64,000 nt of DNA from Korobacter sp963758505 (GCA_963758505.1 CAVWVJ010000001.1:248001-312000), one strand, 5' to 3'; positions 27,948 through 37,302 are shown, numbered from the stretch's first letter. The notes: generated from the sequence alone by a model not told the origin. Translations and numbers: made by a program.

Positions 27948-28421
27948 ATGCCTAGAAAAGGTCATATTGCGAAGCGTGAGCCGCTGGCCGATCCGGTCTA
28001 CAGCTCCACCCTGGCGAACAAGTTCGTGAACTCGATGATGTGGGACGGCAAGAAGAGCACCGCCCAGACCATCTTTTACGAAGCCATGAAGAAGCTCGAA
28101 GCCAAGGGCGGCGGGGATGATGCCCTGAAGCTGTTCAAGAAGGCCGTGGAGAACGCCAAGCCGCTGCTGGAAGTGAAGACCCGCCGCGTGGGCGGCGCCA
28201 ACTACCAGGTGCCGGTGGAAGTGAACGCCGATCGGCGTACTTCGCTGGCGATTCGCTGGCTGATTTCGTATTCGCGCGCTCGCGGTGAGAAGGGCATGAT
28301 CGACAAGCTCGCCAACGAGTTGCTCGACGCCGCCAACGGACGCGGCGCAGCGATCAAGAAAAAGGAAGACGTACACCGCATGGCGGAAGCCAACAAGGCC
28401 TTCGCGCACTACCGCTGGTAG
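27948..28421 (+). CDS. rpsG: Small ribosomal subunit protein uS7
   Basis: Primary 16S rRNA-binding protein that nucleates the 30S head; 157 residues, normal length. MPRKGHIAKREPLADPVY at the N-terminus and YQVPVEVNADRRTSLAIRWL in the middle are typical. In E. coli S7 represses the str mRNA; whether it does here is unknown. Second gene of the str operon, ATG 27948 after AGGTAGAGG. The 133-nt gap to fusA holds a palindromic repeat (28444-28476). Confidence 0.98.
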   Translation: MPRKGHIAKREPLADPVYSSTLANKFVNSMMWDGKKSTAQTIFYEAMKKLEAKGGGDDALKLFKKAVENAKPLLEVKTRRVGGANYQVPVEVNADRRTSLAIRWLISYSRARGEKGMIDKLANELLDAANGRGAAIKKKEDVHRMAEANKAFAHYRW

Positions 28422-28443
28422 GGCGGGTTAAGAGAGAAAGCAG

Positions 28444-28476
28444 ATTGCCACGGCCGCAAAAGCGCGGCCTCGCAAT
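28444..28476. repeat. REP/BIME-like palindrome between rpsG and fusA
   Basis: Outer arms ATTGC/GCAAT (28444-28448 with 28472-28476) and inner arms GGCCGC/GCGGCC (28452-28457 with 28464-28469), loop AAAAGC. The outer/inner design is that of interspersed bacterial REP elements. Confidence 0.7.
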
Positions 28477-28554
28477 GACAACAAGAGGCAGAGACGGCGA
28501 TGCCGGCAGAGATGCAGGCTCCCGCGATGCGGATAAAAAGAGACGAGAGATTCA

Positions 28555-30648
28555 GTGGCGAGACAGGTTCCATTAGAGCGTTGCAGGAATATCGGCATCA
28601 TGGCGCACATCGATGCCGGTAAGACCACGACCACGGAGCGCGTCCTGTTCTATACAGGCCGCACGCACCGCATTGGCGAGGTCCATGAAGGCACGGCAAC
28701 GATGGATTGGATGGCGCAGGAGCAGGAGCGCGGCATCACGATCACATCGGCGGCCACCACCTGCACCTGGCGCGACGAGCGCATCAACATCATCGATACC
28801 CCGGGCCACGTCGATTTCACTGCCGAAGTCGAGCGTTCGCTGCGCGTGCTGGATGGCGCGGTGGCCGTGTTCGACGCAGTGCACGGCGTCGAGCCGCAGT
28901 CCGAGACCGTCTGGCGGCAGGCCGACAAGTACTCGGTCCCGCGGATTTGCTTCATCAACAAAATGGACAAGATGGGTGCCGATTTCGAGCACGCCGTCGA
29001 CACCATCCGCAAGCGCCTCAACGCCAAGCCGGTCGCGATCCAATATCCCATCGGACAGGAAGACAAGTTCAAAGGCGTCATCGACCTTTTCAAGATGAAG
29101 GCGTTGATGTGGCACGACGAGGCGATGGGCTCGCAATACGATACAGAAGAGATTCCCGCCGAGTTGCTGAAGAAGGCGCAAGCCTTCCGCAACCTGATGG
29201 TGGAGACGATTGCCGAGAACGACGACGCCCTGATGGCGAAGTACATCGAGGGCGAGGAGATGACCGAAGCTGAGCTTCGCGCCGGTCTCCGCCGCGCGAC
29301 GATCGCGATGAAGATCTTCCCGGTCACCGCCGGAACCGCTTTCAAGAACAAAGGCGTGCAGACGCTGCTCGACGCCGTCGTCGATTACCTGCCTTCGCCG
29401 CTCGATATTCCTCCGGTCACGGGAAAGAATCCCGAGACGGGCCTGGAAGAGCAGCGTAGCGCCGACGACAAGCAGCCGTTTGCAGCTCTGGCTTTCAAGA
29501 TCATGACTGATCCTTTTGTCGGCCAGCTGACCTTCATTCGCGTTTACTCCGGACAGTTGAAGACCGGCGATAGCGTTTACAACAGCAGCAAGGGCCGTTC
29601 GGAACGTATCGGCCGCCTGTTGAAGATGCACGCCAACAAGCGCGAAGAGATTACCGAGATTCTTGCCGGCGACATCTGCGCCGTGGTCGGTCTGAAGACG
29701 ATCACCACTGGCGACACGATTTCCGACGAAAAGCATCCGCTGGTTCTCGAGTCGATCGAGTTTCCCACCCCGGTTATCTCCGTGGCGGTGGAACCGAAGA
29801 CCAAGAGCGACCAGGAGAAGATGGGCGTCGCGCTCAACAAGCTGGCGCAGGAAGATCCAACCTTCCGCGTGAGCACCGATCCCGACAGCGGTCAGACGCT
29901 GATCGCGGGCATGGGCGAACTGCACCTGGAAATCATCGTTGACCGCATGATGCGCGAGTTCAACGTGCAGGCGAACGTCGGCAAGCCGCAGGTTGCGTAT
30001 CGTGAAACGATTCGCAAAGAGGCGCAGGCCGAGGGCAAGTACATCCGCCAGACGGGCGGCAGCGGCCAGTACGGGCACTGCAAGATCCGCGTCGGTCCGA
30101 ACGAGCCTGGTAAGGGATACGAGTTCATCAACGACATCGTCGGTGGAACGATTCCGAAAGAGTTCATCAAGCCGATCGACCAGGGCATTAAAGAAGCCCT
30201 CGAAGGCGGCGTGCTCGCCGGTTACGAGATGGTCGATGTGAAAGTCACGCTGTACGACGGCAGTTATCACGATGTGGATTCCAACGAAATGGCCTTCAAG
30301 ATCGCCGGTTCGATGGCGTTCAAGGAAGCCGCCCGCAAAGCCAGCCCCGTGCTGCTCGAGCCGGTGATGTCGGTGGAAGTGGTGGTGCCGGAAGAGTACA
30401 TGGGCACGATCATCGGCGACCTGAACAGCCGCCGTGGCCGCATCGAGGGGCTGGAGCATCGCGCCGGTTCACAGGTGATCAAGGCAATGGTGCCGCTCGC
30501 GGAGATGTTCGGCTACGTCAACAGCATGCGTTCGAATACCCAGGGCCGCGCGACCTTCTCGATGCACTTTGCGCACTACGAAGAGGCGCCGCGTTCGGTA
30601 GCCGAAGAAATCGTAGCCAAGGTGCAGGGCAAGCCGGCAGCGAGATAG
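28555..30648 (+). CDS. fusA: Elongation factor G
   Basis: GTPase that drives ribosomal translocation and, with RRF, recycling. 697 residues, full length. G domain: AHIDAGKTTTTER (G1), DTPGHVDFTAEV (G3), NKMDKMGADF (G4), with switch I GTATMDWMAQEQERGITI. Domains II-V follow, including GMGELHLEIIVDRM (domain III) and the domain IV tip. Starts at GTG 28555 (MARQVPLERCRNIGIMAHIDAG) with a purine-rich stretch upstream. Third gene of the str operon. No second copy is seen in the window. Confidence 0.98.
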   Translation: MARQVPLERCRNIGIMAHIDAGKTTTTERVLFYTGRTHRIGEVHEGTATMDWMAQEQERGITITSAATTCTWRDERINIIDTPGHVDFTAEVERSLRVLDGAVAVFDAVHGVEPQSETVWRQADKYSVPRICFINKMDKMGADFEHAVDTIRKRLNAKPVAIQYPIGQEDKFKGVIDLFKMKALMWHDEAMGSQYDTEEIPAELLKKAQAFRNLMVETIAENDDALMAKYIEGEEMTEAELRAGLRRATIAMKIFPVTAGTAFKNKGVQTLLDAVVDYLPSPLDIPPVTGKNPETGLEEQRSADDKQPFAALAFKIMTDPFVGQLTFIRVYSGQLKTGDSVYNSSKGRSERIGRLLKMHANKREEITEILAGDICAVVGLKTITTGDTISDEKHPLVLESIEFPTPVISVAVEPKTKSDQEKMGVALNKLAQEDPTFRVSTDPDSGQTLIAGMGELHLEIIVDRMMREFNVQANVGKPQVAYRETIRKEAQAEGKYIRQTGGSGQYGHCKIRVGPNEPGKGYEFINDIVGGTIPKEFIKPIDQGIKEALEGGVLAGYEMVDVKVTLYDGSYHDVDSNEMAFKIAGSMAFKEAARKASPVLLEPVMSVEVVVPEEYMGTIIGDLNSRRGRIEGLEHRAGSQVIKAMVPLAEMFGYVNSMRSNTQGRATFSMHFAHYEEAPRSVAEEIVAKVQGKPAAR

Positions 30649-30693
30649 ACAACGAGTTTGTAACAACGATTTAGAGAGATACGGAGCAGGGGA

Positions 30694-31881
30694 ATGGCGA
30701 AAGAGAAATTTGACCGCAGCAAGCCGCACGTAAACGTCGGGACGATTGGTCACATTGACCACGGGAAGACGACGCTGACGGCGGCGATCACGAAGGTGTT
30801 GCAGAAGCACAACCCGAAGAACACGTTCCGCTCGTTCGATTCGATCGACAACGCGCCGGAAGAGCGGGAGCGCGGCATCACGATCGCGACCGCACACGTG
30901 GAGTACGAGACGGCGAACCGGCACTACGCGCACGTCGATTGCCCGGGCCACGCCGATTACATCAAGAACATGATCACCGGCGCGGCGCAGATGGATGGCG
31001 CCATCCTGGTGGTGGCGGCGACGGACGGTCCGATGCCGCAGACCAAGGAGCACGTGCTCTTGGCCCGCCAGGTAGGCGTGCCCTACGTCGTCGTGTTCTT
31101 CAACAAGTGCGACGCGGTGGAAGACGCCGAGCTGATCGACCTGGTGGAGATGGAAGTGCGCGAGCTGCTGTCGAAGTACGGCTTCCCGGGCGACGATCTG
31201 CCGGTGGTGCGTGGTTCGGCTCTCGGCGCTCTGAACGGCGAAGCCCAGTGGGAAGCCAAGATCGACGAGCTGATGGATGCAGTCGACAAGAGCGTGCCGC
31301 TGCCGGCGCGCGACATCGACAAGCCGTTCCTGATGCCGATCGAAGACATCTTCTCGATCTCGGGGCGCGGCACGGTGGTGACGGGCCGTATCGAGCGTGG
31401 CAAGGTGAAGGTCGGCGAAGAAGTGGAAATCGTCGGCTTCCGCGAGACCCGCAAGACGGTAGTGACGGGCGTCGAAATGTTCAAGAAGCAGCTGGATGAA
31501 GGCATGGCGGGCGACAACGCCGGACTTCTTCTGCGCGGCATTGCGAAAGAGGACGTGGAGCGCGGCATGGTGCTGGCGAAGCCGGGATCGATTACGCCGC
31601 ACACCAAGTTCAAGGGCGAGGTTTACGTCCTGAGCAAAGAAGAAGGTGGACGTCATACCCCGTTCTTCAAGGGCTATCGTCCGCAGTTCTACTTCCGGAC
31701 GACGGACGTGACGGGAGTGGCGACGCTTCCGGCAGGTACGGAGATGGTGATGCCGGGCGACAACGTGGCGCTGGAGATCGAGCTGATCACGCCGGTGGCA
31801 ATGGAAAAGGGCTTGCGCTTCGCGATCCGCGAAGGCGGCAGGACCGTCGGCGCAGGTACGATCAGCGAGATCATCGCGTAG
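30694..31881 (+). CDS. tuf: Elongation factor Tu
   Basis: GTPase that delivers aminoacyl-tRNA to the ribosome. 395 residues. G1 GHIDHGKTTLTAAI, switch I region with ERERGITIATAHVEYE, G3 DCPGHADYIKNM, G4 NKCDAVED. Domain II has GRGTVVTGRIERG and domain III ends RTVGAGTISEII. Last gene of the str operon proper; 254 nt separate it from rpsJ. That spacer holds two palindromic repeats but no T-run terminator, so transcription may continue. Confidence 0.98.
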   Translation: MAKEKFDRSKPHVNVGTIGHIDHGKTTLTAAITKVLQKHNPKNTFRSFDSIDNAPEERERGITIATAHVEYETANRHYAHVDCPGHADYIKNMITGAAQMDGAILVVAATDGPMPQTKEHVLLARQVGVPYVVVFFNKCDAVEDAELIDLVEMEVRELLSKYGFPGDDLPVVRGSALGALNGEAQWEAKIDELMDAVDKSVPLPARDIDKPFLMPIEDIFSISGRGTVVTGRIERGKVKVGEEVEIVGFRETRKTVVTGVEMFKKQLDEGMAGDNAGLLLRGIAKEDVERGMVLAKPGSITPHTKFKGEVYVLSKEEGGRHTPFFKGYRPQFYFRTTDVTGVATLPAGTEMVMPGDNVALEIELITPVAMEKGLRFAIREGGRTVGAGTISEIIA

Positions 31882-31922
31882 CCACCCCAAGGAGGCAGAA
31901 GGAGCGTGCCGGGGGCCCCGGA
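31882..31922. repeat. Post-stop CCACCCC palindromic element, copy 1
   Basis: Begins at the base after the tuf stop: CCACCCC, a degenerate GC arm, then GCCGGGGGCCCCGGAAT. Shares its layout with the copies after rpsC, rplP, rplR and rpmJ. Confidence 0.65.
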
Positions 31923-31944
31923 ATCAAGGGGCAAGAGTTCGGGC

Positions 31945-31984
31945 ATCCCACCCTCCCTTCGGGAAGGGTGGGGCACCCAGAGTG
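31945..31984. repeat. 40-nt palindromic repeat, copy 1 (tuf-rpsJ spacer)
   Basis: Central arms CCCACCCT and AGGGTGGG around CCCTTCGGG; a near-identical copy lies at 39815-39854 (three or so differences in 40). A small GCGGC-AAG-GCCGC hairpin follows at 32070-32082. Confidence 0.85.
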
Positions 31985-32135
31985 AGTTCAAGACAGACGG
32001 TTTGTTAATACAGCATTTGGTGGCACTGGCAATTTCCTGGGTGAGATTGTTTCACCTGAAACAGAACATGCGGCAAGGCCGCGGGGTGGTTCGTGAGAAC
32101 GGCCGCTCCAGACAAGATCTTTGAGAGAAACTGAC

Positions 32136-32465
<330 letters not shown>

Positions 32466-32534
32466 AGCGCGCACAGCACTCCTAACATCCGACAGTGCCC
32501 CGCCAAAGCGGCGGCATGATGAGGAAAGAGAATT

Positions 32535-33266
32535 ATGGTTAACGGAATCATTGGCAAAAAGATCGGCATGACGCAGCTGTTCGACAGCAAAGGCGAGGTT
32601 CGCCCTGTCACCGTGCTGCAAGCCGGGCCCTGCGTGATTACGCAGCGCAAGTCGGCAAACAAGGACGGATACGATGCCGCCCAGGTTGGATTGGTTGAGT
32701 TCGTGAAGGAGACGCGCCTGTCGAAGGGCGAGCGCGGACACCTGGCGAAGAACAACCTTCCGCCGGTGCGCACCCTGCACGAGTTCGCGATCGTGAGCGA
32801 AGAGAACACGGCGGAGCCGAATGGCGAAGCCAAGGTCGGCGATAAGGTGCTGGTCGACATCTTCGAGAGCGACAAGTTCGTGGACGTGACTGGCGTAAGC
32901 AAGGGCCGCGGCTTTGCGGGCGTAGTCAAGCGCCACAAGTTCGCCGGCGGCGCCAAGTCGCACGGTTCCATGTTCCAGATCAGCGGTTCGATCGGCTCCT
33001 CGGCTTTTCCATCGCGCGTCTTCAAAGGCATGCGCATGGCCGGCCACATGGGAACCGACCAGGTGACGGTCCGCAACCTGCGCATTCTCGGCATCGACAA
33101 GGACGAGAACCTGCTGGTGGTGGAAGGCGCGGTGCCGGGACACAGGGACGCGCTGGTGTACATCACCAAGTCGAAGCGTCCGCCGAGAGAGCGTCGTGGA
33201 TTCGCCGGTTCCAGCACGGTCGATCCGTTGAAGGCCTCGAAGCGTGCGGTGGCCAAGAAGAAATAG
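32535..33266 (+). CDS. rplC: Large ribosomal subunit protein uL3
   Basis: Early 50S assembly protein whose loop reaches the peptidyl transferase centre. 243 residues, about 30 more than E. coli L3. Seen: GIIGKKIGMTQLFD at the N-terminus, and HKFAGGAKSHGS with FPSRVFKGMRMAGHMGTDQV in the centre. The excess is a basic C-terminal tail (PPRERRGFAGSS and RAVAKKK). The ATG at 32535 follows GAGGAAAGAG. The spacer before it has a small CCGCC-AAAGC-GGCGG hairpin. Confidence 0.97.
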   Translation: MVNGIIGKKIGMTQLFDSKGEVRPVTVLQAGPCVITQRKSANKDGYDAAQVGLVEFVKETRLSKGERGHLAKNNLPPVRTLHEFAIVSEENTAEPNGEAKVGDKVLVDIFESDKFVDVTGVSKGRGFAGVVKRHKFAGGAKSHGSMFQISGSIGSSAFPSRVFKGMRMAGHMGTDQVTVRNLRILGIDKDENLLVVEGAVPGHRDALVYITKSKRPPRERRGFAGSSTVDPLKASKRAVAKKK

Positions 33267-33312
33267 TTTTTGACGCGGGGCCGATGGGTTCCCGAGTAAC
33301 GAAAGAGTCATT

Positions 33313-33969
33313 ATGGCGACAATCGATGTAGTGAACCTGAGTGGCGAGAAGGTCGGTTCGTTCGACCTGGCCGAGGAAGTTTTCGGCGCGGTGAACGAAG
33401 ACCTGCTCTGGGAGGCGGTAAAGCACTACCGCGCCGGGCAGCATCGCGGCACGCACGCCACCAAGAACAAGAAGCTCGTCAGTGGCGCGGGCAAGAAGCT
33501 TTGGAAGCAGAAGGGAACGGGCCGCGCGCGTGTGGGCTCGATCCGCTCGCCTCTGTGGCGGCACGGTGGCACGGTCCATGGACCGCAGCCCCGCTCCTAC
33601 GACTACGCCTTCCCCCGCAAGAAGCTGCTGGGCGCGCTGCGTTCGGCGCTGGCCTCGAAGTTTGCCGACGGCAAGCTCACCGTGGTCGAGAGCTTCGAGG
33701 TGGCCGAGCCCAAGTCGAAGGCATTCCGCCAGGCCCTTACCGGCCTGAAGTGCGATAAGAGTGCATTGCTGGTCGAGTCGAACGGCGAAAACAAGAATCT
33801 CGAGCTGAGTTCGCGCAACCTGAAGGGCATTGAGCTCGTGGCCGGCAACCAGGTGCATCCGTATCACCTGCTGCGTTACGACCGCGTAGTGTTTGCGCGT
33901 CCGGCGCTCGAGAAGCTGCAGAACTCGTTGAAAGCTGCGGCTCCCAAGCGGAAGGCGGAGGTAGCGTAA
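33313..33969 (+). CDS. rplD: Large ribosomal subunit protein uL4
   Basis: 50S protein lining the exit tunnel; in E. coli it represses the S10 operon and modulates RNase E. 218 residues. The tunnel loop is seen in KQKGTGRARVGSIRSPLWR and GGTVHGPQPRSYDY; FPRKKLLGALRSALASKF follows. The stop overlaps the rplW start by one base (TAATG at 33967-33971), indicating coupled translation. Slightly longer than usual, with a basic C-terminus. Confidence 0.97.
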   Translation: MATIDVVNLSGEKVGSFDLAEEVFGAVNEDLLWEAVKHYRAGQHRGTHATKNKKLVSGAGKKLWKQKGTGRARVGSIRSPLWRHGGTVHGPQPRSYDYAFPRKKLLGALRSALASKFADGKLTVVESFEVAEPKSKAFRQALTGLKCDKSALLVESNGENKNLELSSRNLKGIELVAGNQVHPYHLLRYDRVVFARPALEKLQNSLKAAAPKRKAEVA

Positions 33970-34262
33970 TGAAATCGGCATATCAGATCCTCCGCAAGCC
34001 CGTGATCACGGAAAAAGGCCTGGGCGTGAAGGAAATCGAGCAGACCCTGGTCTTCGAAGTCGCTTCGAACGCGACCAAGACGGAGATCAAAGAAGCGGTA
34101 CAGAAGACCTTCAAGGTGAAGGTCGACACGGTCCGCACCGCGAACTTCGTGGGCAAGGAACGGCGCCGCGGCAAGTTCTCCGGATTCCGTCCGGACTGGA
34201 AGAAGGCTTACGTTCGCCTGAAGGAAGGCGAAAAGATGCCGGAGTACGCCGAGAATTTGTAA
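33969..34262 (+). CDS. rplW: Large ribosomal subunit protein uL23
   Basis: 50S protein at the tunnel exit, docking site for trigger factor and SRP. 97 residues. YQILRKPVITEKG at the N-terminus and FKVKVDTVRTANFVGKER are typical. The start overlaps the rplD stop (TAATG). No separate Shine-Dalgarno is needed, though a GGAGG (33957-33961) lies just upstream in rplD. Confidence 0.97.
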   Translation: MKSAYQILRKPVITEKGLGVKEIEQTLVFEVASNATKTEIKEAVQKTFKVKVDTVRTANFVGKERRRGKFSGFRPDWKKAYVRLKEGEKMPEYAENL

Positions 34263-34357
34263 CGGTGTGAAGTCCAACATCGCGTGTGAACGCGAGGAGC
34301 CGGGCAGGAGAACAGAAGTTCGAATTATCTGCCTGGCGAGATGAAGAAGAGACGATT

Positions 34358-35185
34358 ATGGCAATCAAGACATACAGACCGCTAACCCCGACGCTGCGCT
34401 TCCAGACGAAGCTGGTCAACGAAGAGCTGACCACCGATCGTCCGCACAAGCCGCTGACCAAGACGAAGCAGCGTACCGGTGGACGCCGCAATGCAGGCGA
34501 CATCACGATCTGGCACCGTGGCGGCGGCCACAAGCGCAAGTTGCGCCTCATCGATTTCAAGCGCGACAAGAGCGGCGTGCCCGCCACCGTCGCAACCGTG
34601 GAATACGACCCCAACCGCTCCGCCAACATCGCGCTGCTGCACTATGCCGATGGCGAGAAGCGTTACATCCTGCACCCGGTGGGGTTGAAGGTGGGCGCGA
34701 AGGTCGTCAGCGGTCCCGAGGCTGACATCCTGGTGGGCAATGCGTTGCCGCTGCGCAATATCCCGGCCGGCACGGTCGTCCACAACGTCGAGCTGAAGCC
34801 CGGCAAGGGTGCGCAGATGGCGCGTTCGGCCGGAGCGCAGGCGCAGCTGGTGGCGAAGGAATCCGATTACGCGTTGTTGAAGCTGCCTTCCGGCGAAACT
34901 CGCCGCGTGCTCGTCGATTGCATGGCGACCATCGGCCAGGTCGGCAACCTCGATTACGAGAACGTTTCCATCGGCAAAGCCGGACGCACCCGCTGGATGG
35001 GCGTTCGTCCGACCAACCGCGGTGTCGTCATGAACCCGGTCGACCATCCGCACGGCGGTGGTGAAGGCAAGACCAGCGGCGGACGTCACCCGGTGACCCC
35101 GTGGGGCCAGCCGACACGTGGCTACAAGACCCGTAACAACAAGCGGACCGATAAGTTCATCGTGACGCGGCGCGGCAAGCGGTAA
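34358..35185 (+). CDS. rplB: Large ribosomal subunit protein uL2
   Basis: Core 50S protein near the peptidyl transferase centre, needed for subunit joining. 275 residues, normal length. MAIKTYRPLTPTLRFQT at the N-terminus, then KTKQRTGGRRNAGDITIWH. VDHPHGGGEGKTSGGRHPVT contains the conserved His-rich loop. The start is ATG 34358; the frame is open from 34286, but the extra residues are not L2. An AGAAGAGACG purine stretch precedes the ATG. Confidence 0.98.
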   Translation: MAIKTYRPLTPTLRFQTKLVNEELTTDRPHKPLTKTKQRTGGRRNAGDITIWHRGGGHKRKLRLIDFKRDKSGVPATVATVEYDPNRSANIALLHYADGEKRYILHPVGLKVGAKVVSGPEADILVGNALPLRNIPAGTVVHNVELKPGKGAQMARSAGAQAQLVAKESDYALLKLPSGETRRVLVDCMATIGQVGNLDYENVSIGKAGRTRWMGVRPTNRGVVMNPVDHPHGGGEGKTSGGRHPVTPWGQPTRGYKTRNNKRTDKFIVTRRGKR

Positions 35186-35212
35186 TCAGCGCGAAAAGGT
35201 AGAGAAGACATT

Positions 35213-35503
35213 ATGCGTTCTGCAAAAAAAGGTCCGTTCATCGATTCACACGTCCTCTCCAAGATCGAGGACTTGAACAACCGCAACGAGAAGAAGGTGG
35301 TTCGCACCTGGTCGCGGCGTTCGACGATCATCCCCGAGATGGTGGGACATACCCTGGCGGTGCATAACGGGAAGAAGTTCATCCCGGTGTACGTCACGGA
35401 AAACATGGTGGGGCACAAGCTGGGCGAGTTCAGCTTCACCCGCCAGTTCAAGGGTCACTCGGTCAAGGCTGCGACGGAGACGGCTGCAAAGCCGGCCCGG
35501 TAA
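35213..35503 (+). CDS. rpsS: Small ribosomal subunit protein uS19
   Basis: 30S head protein contacting S13 and the A-site tRNA region. 96 residues. MRSAKKGPFIDSHVL at the N-terminus, RRSTIIPEMVGHTLAVHNGK in the centre, and VGHKLGEFSFTRQFKGH near the C-terminus. Preceded by AGGTAGAGAAG and followed 12 nt later by rplV. The order L2-S19-L22-S3-L16-L29-S17 is the canonical S10 order. Confidence 0.98.
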   Translation: MRSAKKGPFIDSHVLSKIEDLNNRNEKKVVRTWSRRSTIIPEMVGHTLAVHNGKKFIPVYVTENMVGHKLGEFSFTRQFKGHSVKAATETAAKPAR

Positions 35504-35515
35504 GAGAGAGGCGAA

Positions 35516-36010
35516 ATGGAATTCACAGCGAAAGCAAATTTTATTCGCGTCTCCCCGCAGAAAGCCCGTCTGGTCCTGGACCTGATCAAGGGGCAGCGGG
35601 TGGAAGACGCGCTGAACACGCTGCTCTTCACCAAGAAGGGCATCGCGCCGGCGATCCACAAGCTGGTGCGTTCGGCGATGGAAAACGCCAATTATCTCAG
35701 CGCCGAAAAGGGCATGGACGTTGATCTCGACCGCCTGTACGTGAAGTCGGCGATCGCCAATGACGGCCCTCGCATGAAGCGCATCCGGCCGGCGCCGATG
35801 GGCAGGGCGTTCCGTTATCAGCGCAGGATCTCGCACATCGAGATCGCCCTGGCGGAGAAGCCTGGATTCCTCGGTTCCACGACCGTGGAAGCCGAAGAGA
35901 AGAAGCCGGCAGGGGCGAAGGCCAAGAAAGCTCCCGCGAAAAAGGCGGCAGCCAAGAAGGCCCCGGCCAAGAAGAAGACTGCGGCAAAGAAGACTGCCGC
36001 GAAAAAGTAG
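35516..36010 (+). CDS. rplV: Large ribosomal subunit protein uL22 with Lys/Ala-rich C-terminal tail
   Basis: 50S protein whose beta-hairpin lines the exit tunnel (macrolide region). The core (residues ~1-120) is standard: FIRVSPQKARLVLDLIKGQ, RIRPAPMGRAFRYQRRISHI. Residues ~124-164 are an added low-complexity tail of alternating Lys and Ala/Pro blocks (KKAPAKKAAAKKAPAKK type) resembling histone H1 tails. E. coli L22 is 110 residues. The tail is encoded by GC-rich codons in the same style as the core, so it does not look like a recent insertion. L29, two genes downstream, has a similar tail. Confidence 0.96.
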   Translation: MEFTAKANFIRVSPQKARLVLDLIKGQRVEDALNTLLFTKKGIAPAIHKLVRSAMENANYLSAEKGMDVDLDRLYVKSAIANDGPRMKRIRPAPMGRAFRYQRRISHIEIALAEKPGFLGSTTVEAEEKKPAGAKAKKAPAKKAAAKKAPAKKKTAAKKTAAKK

Positions 36011-36067
36011 TACCAAGTTTTTGAAAAGCGGCGCAGCCCGGCTGCGTTGCGGAGAAGAAGCGAAGAT

Positions 36068-36736
36068 ATGGGACAGAAGGTCCATCCTTACGGATTCCGC
36101 CTCGGATATACCAAGCCGTGGAAGTCGCGCTGGTTTATCGTGCGCGATTACGACAAACTTTTGCTGGAAGACGTCAAGCTGAAGGCTGAGCTGAAGGACA
36201 AGCTCAAGTCGGCGGGCGTGAGTTCGATCGACGTCGAGCGTCCGGGCAACAAGCTGCGCATCATCATCCGCACCGCGCGTCCGGGCATCATCATCGGCCG
36301 CAAGGGCGCGGAGATCGACAAGCTCAAGGGCGAACTGCAGAAGCGTACCGGGCGCGAGGTTTACATCGATATCCAGGAAGTGCACAAGCCTGAGCTTGAT
36401 GCCCAGCTGGTTGCCGAGTCGATCGCGCTGCAGCTGGAAAAGCGCGTAGGCTTCCGCCGCGCCATGCGCAAGTCAGTGGATTCGGCGCTGCGCTTCGGCT
36501 GCAAAGGCATCAAGGTGCGCGTCAGCGGCCGCCTGAACGGCAACGAAATCGCCCGTTCGGAGTGGTACCTGCAAGGCCGGTTGCCGCTGCACACGCTGCG
36601 TGCCGACATCGATTACGGTTTCGCCGAAGCGAAGACCACGTATGGCGTAATCGGCGTCAAGGCGTGGGTCTACAAGGGCGAGATTCTTTCGACCAAGAAG
36701 CGTGAGCTGCAAGTCGCGAACGCCGGCGGTTTCTAG
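36068..36736 (+). CDS. rpsC: Small ribosomal subunit protein uS3
   Basis: 30S protein at the mRNA entry channel with helicase-like action. 222 residues. MGQKVHPYGFRLGYTKPWKS at the N-terminus, a type II KH domain with RPGIIIGRKGAEIDKLK (~75-95), and the C-terminal domain with KGIKVRVSGRLNGNEIARSE. The start is ATG 36068; the frame is open from 36047. The spacer after the stop contains the CCACCCC-type palindrome (36737-36776) and a GCGGC-AAAG-GCCGC hairpin (36813-36826). Confidence 0.98.
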   Translation: MGQKVHPYGFRLGYTKPWKSRWFIVRDYDKLLLEDVKLKAELKDKLKSAGVSSIDVERPGNKLRIIIRTARPGIIIGRKGAEIDKLKGELQKRTGREVYIDIQEVHKPELDAQLVAESIALQLEKRVGFRRAMRKSVDSALRFGCKGIKVRVSGRLNGNEIARSEWYLQGRLPLHTLRADIDYGFAEAKTTYGVIGVKAWVYKGEILSTKKRELQVANAGGF

Positions 36737-36776
36737 GCCACCCAACAAGCGCATAAACGGCGCTTGCCGGGTTGGA
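36737..36776. repeat. Post-stop CCACCC palindromic element, copy 2
   Basis: Starts one base after the rpsC stop. Arms CCAAC with GTTGG and AAGCGC with GCGCTT enclose ATAAACG; a GCC bulge sits on the 3' side. Confidence 0.75.
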
Positions 36777-36838
36777 AGTAAGAATTTTTTGTAGCCGCGA
36801 ATGTGCGGCGATGCGGCAAAGGCCGCGGAGATACGACG

Positions 36839-37255
<417 letters not shown>

Positions 37256-37302
37256 AACACCCCAGCCAGCGCAAAAGATGCGCTCGCCGGTGGCCCCGGA
37301 CC
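37256..37302. repeat. Post-stop CACCCC palindromic element, copy 3
   Basis: Directly after the rplP stop: CACCCCAGC-CAGCGC, loop AAAAGAT, GCGCTCGCCGGTGGCCCCGG. Arms AGCGC and GCGCT pair perfectly. Confidence 0.8.

Noticed and set aside
28573..30459. 628-codon ORF antisense to fusA; similar long antisense ORFs at 37323-39338, 46352-48214 and 59833-61521
   Set aside because: Same GC-bias effect; the opposite strands carry certain genes.
31882..32135. Intrinsic terminator between tuf and rpsJ
   Set aside because: The palindromes there have no T-run; they match dispersed repeats instead.
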